Source of the DNA: Actinophytocola sp.
Lineage (GTDB): Bacteria > Actinomycetota > Actinomycetes > Mycobacteriales > Pseudonocardiaceae
NCBI GenBank assembly: GCA_009377475.1
Contig: WHTY01000004.1
Coordinates: 37,625-101,624 of the forward strand
DNA: 64,000 nucleotides
Direction: 5' to 3'
Shown one piece after another: positions 62,972 to 64,000 of the stretch. The number at the start of each line of letters is the position of its first letter. Position 1 is the stretch's first letter. The translations under genes and the position numbers were made by a program. The notes beneath the pieces were generated by a model, which made no database searches, had not been told where the DNA came from, and saw only the letters and a list, made by a program, of their open reading frames with translations.

Positions 62972-63835
62972 CTACGCCAGCGCGTCGTCGAGTCGATCGG
63001 CGTTCACCATGGGGTCGTAGGACTCGAAGGCGCTGGACGCCCAGTAGGTGTCGAAGGTCGCCTCGAACTTGCGCAACAGCGCCGGTGTCGCGACCCCGGA
63101 GAGGCGGACGTTCCATTCCAGGCCATCCACCAGCGCCGAGCGCGACAAGTTCGAGCTGCCGACGAACGCGGTGTCGTAGCCGGAGTCACGGCGGAACAGC
63201 CACGCCTTGGCGTGCAACCGCGTGGACTGCGTCTCGTAGCTGATCCGGACGTCGGCGCCGAAGCGGGTGACCAGCTCGTCGATAGCTCGCCGCTCCGTCG
63301 CGCCGACGTAGGTGGTGGTGAGCACTCGAAACGGCACGCCCCGCCGGCCTAGGTCGGCGAGTGTGTCCTCAAGCACCCGCAGCCCGTGCCAGCGGATGAA
63401 CGCGCACAGCAGGTCGACCCGGTCCGCGCTGGCCATCTCCGCCCGCAGTTCGGCCGACAACGAAGGCTCGTCTTTCGCGTTGGTTAGCAACGCCGACTGC
63501 GAGAGCGGCGTCACCGGCCGAAGCGGGGCGGTGTCCCCTGGCTGTGCCGCGTCGGTGAGAGCGAGCAACTGCTGGAGCGTCTCCGTCACGTTCTCATCGG
63601 GCTGGTCTAACAGCTCAAGCAGCTGGTTGGTGAGCGCGACGCGCCGCTGTGGATCGTTGTCATCGGCCAATGCCCGTCGAACGGCGTCCGCAACGTGTTG
63701 CGCGATGACGTCGGGGGCCTCCGCCGGGTCGACGTCGGCGAACTTGGCGTCCAGGGTCCCGCGAAGCTCCACCAGCGCGCGGTCCATCCGAGCCGTGCGA
63801 ACAGCCTCGTAGACGCCGGGGACAAGCGGATCCAT
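62972..63835 (-). CDS. Phospholipase D-like nuclease domain (upstream half of split helicase gene)
   Basis: 287 codons from ATG 63835 (an in-frame ATG at 63874 lies inside a palindrome). The PLD-like core is LCAFIRWHGLRVLEDTLADLG and STRLHAKAWLFRRD, with GSSNLSRSALVDGLEWNVRLS as the H-x-K and G-S-x-N motifs of PLDc_2 nucleases. It stops at TAG 62972-62974 right after DDALA. The same frame then reads AGNRTSRSTTPIDLSGLEAR into the helicase, so the full gene would be about 1030 residues (PLD, helicase, DUF3427). Confidence 0.82.
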   Translation of the reverse strand: MDPLVPGVYEAVRTARMDRALVELRGTLDAKFADVDPAEAPDVIAQHVADAVRRALADDNDPQRRVALTNQLLELLDQPDENVTETLQQLLALTDAAQPGDTAPLRPVTPLSQSALLTNAKDEPSLSAELRAEMASADRVDLLCAFIRWHGLRVLEDTLADLGRRGVPFRVLTTTYVGATERRAIDELVTRFGADVRISYETQSTRLHAKAWLFRRDSGYDTAFVGSSNLSRSALVDGLEWNVRLSGVATPALLRKFEATFDTYWASSAFESYDPMVNADRLDDALA

Positions 63836-63867
63836 GCGGACACCATGCCATGGCTCACGGGCGCTGT

Positions 63868-63898
63868 TGATCATGAAGTTGTCTACGCTTCGTGATCA
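63868..63898. promoter_or_regulatory. 11-bp inverted repeat between helicase gene and transposase
   Basis: TGATCATGAAG (63868-63878) and CTTCGTGATCA (63888-63898) match at ten of eleven positions around a 9-base centre. It lies 6 bases before the transposase start, so it may be part of the insertion sequence end or an operator. Confidence 0.5.
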
Positions 63899-63904
63899 TC
63901 GGGA

Positions 63905-64000
63905 GTGCCTGTGCCTGCGTTGCCATCATGGCTGACCACCCCATTGTGGGACCAGTTCGCCGCGCTGATTCCGCCCCGTCCGGTGGTGGATCCCACGCAT
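63905..64000 (+). mobile_element. IS5-family transposase, N-terminal start only
   Basis: From GTG 63905 (or 63911) the frame is open to the window edge and reads PALPSWLTTPLWDQFAALIPPRP, then VVDPTH. This opening (P-x-L-P-x-W-L-T-x-P-L-W-D-Q-F) is one I associate with actinomycete IS5-family transposases, whose next residues are a His/Arg-rich segment. Only 32 codons are visible, so intactness and the right end cannot be judged. Confidence 0.65.

Noticed and set aside
60740..63835. Two independent genes, PLD nuclease and helicase
   Set aside because: They share one reading frame, the second lacks a ribosome site and a standard start, and the bases after the TAG still read as family-like linker.

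Overview
The window is GC-rich actinomycete DNA with many GTG and TTG starts and tightly packed, often overlapping genes. UDP-galactopyranose mutase, an EphD-type hydrolase-dehydrogenase fusion, a septum-formation protein, a WXG-type secretion-substrate operon, LLM/F420-type oxidoreductases and DUF6541/DUF4232 proteins together point to an actinobacterium of the Pseudonocardiaceae type (Lentzea, Saccharothrix, Actinosynnema and relatives). That placement is inferred; no rRNA is present.

Bases 1-15 kb are a cell-envelope and sugar-nucleotide region. It holds glf (partial), a Gfo/Idh dehydrogenase with a DegT aminotransferase, a PlsC acyltransferase, a GDSL esterase, a DUF6541 multi-pass protein, and an overlapping three-gene run of a GT4 glycosyltransferase, an LpxA-like acyltransferase and a YbhN-type membrane protein. 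lhgO follows. Bases 15-28 kb are mostly housekeeping and small families: serS, haloalkane dehalogenase, septum-formation protein, zincin, DUF4232 lipoprotein, pheA, macrodomain protein, coaA, a stress protein and an XRE-SUMF1 fusion. Bases 28-35 kb form an acyl-CoA catabolism cluster under a TetR regulator: two crotonases, an AidB-type dehydrogenase and a 982-residue SRPBCC / thiolase-like / crotonase fusion. Bases 35-54 kb hold a zinc alcohol dehydrogenase, ephD, a LIP lipase, several alpha/beta hydrolases, a SWIM-SNF2 helicase, a YciO/Sua5 protein, a NarL-type two-component pair and a broken ShbA-like sigma factor.

Bases 54-64 kb look like a decaying defence or accessory island. They contain a WXG-protein operon with a truncated duplicate gene, a wrecked C-terminal piece of a PglW-like (type 2 BREX/Pgl) kinase, a C-terminal scrap of an Lhr-like helicase, an intact AT-richer RloA-type ATPase with a frameshifted rloB, a PLD-helicase-DUF3427 protein split by one in-frame TAG, and the start of an IS5-family transposase at the right edge.

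Two intergenic repeat families cut across these regions. One is a 21-bp tandem repeat in four arrays (near 1.0, 2.2, 15.1 and 36.8 kb). In three of the four arrays the best-conserved units lie next to a stop codon. The other is an approximately 80-bp palindromic element at 15.9 and 27.8 kb. No tRNA, rRNA or CRISPR array was recognised.
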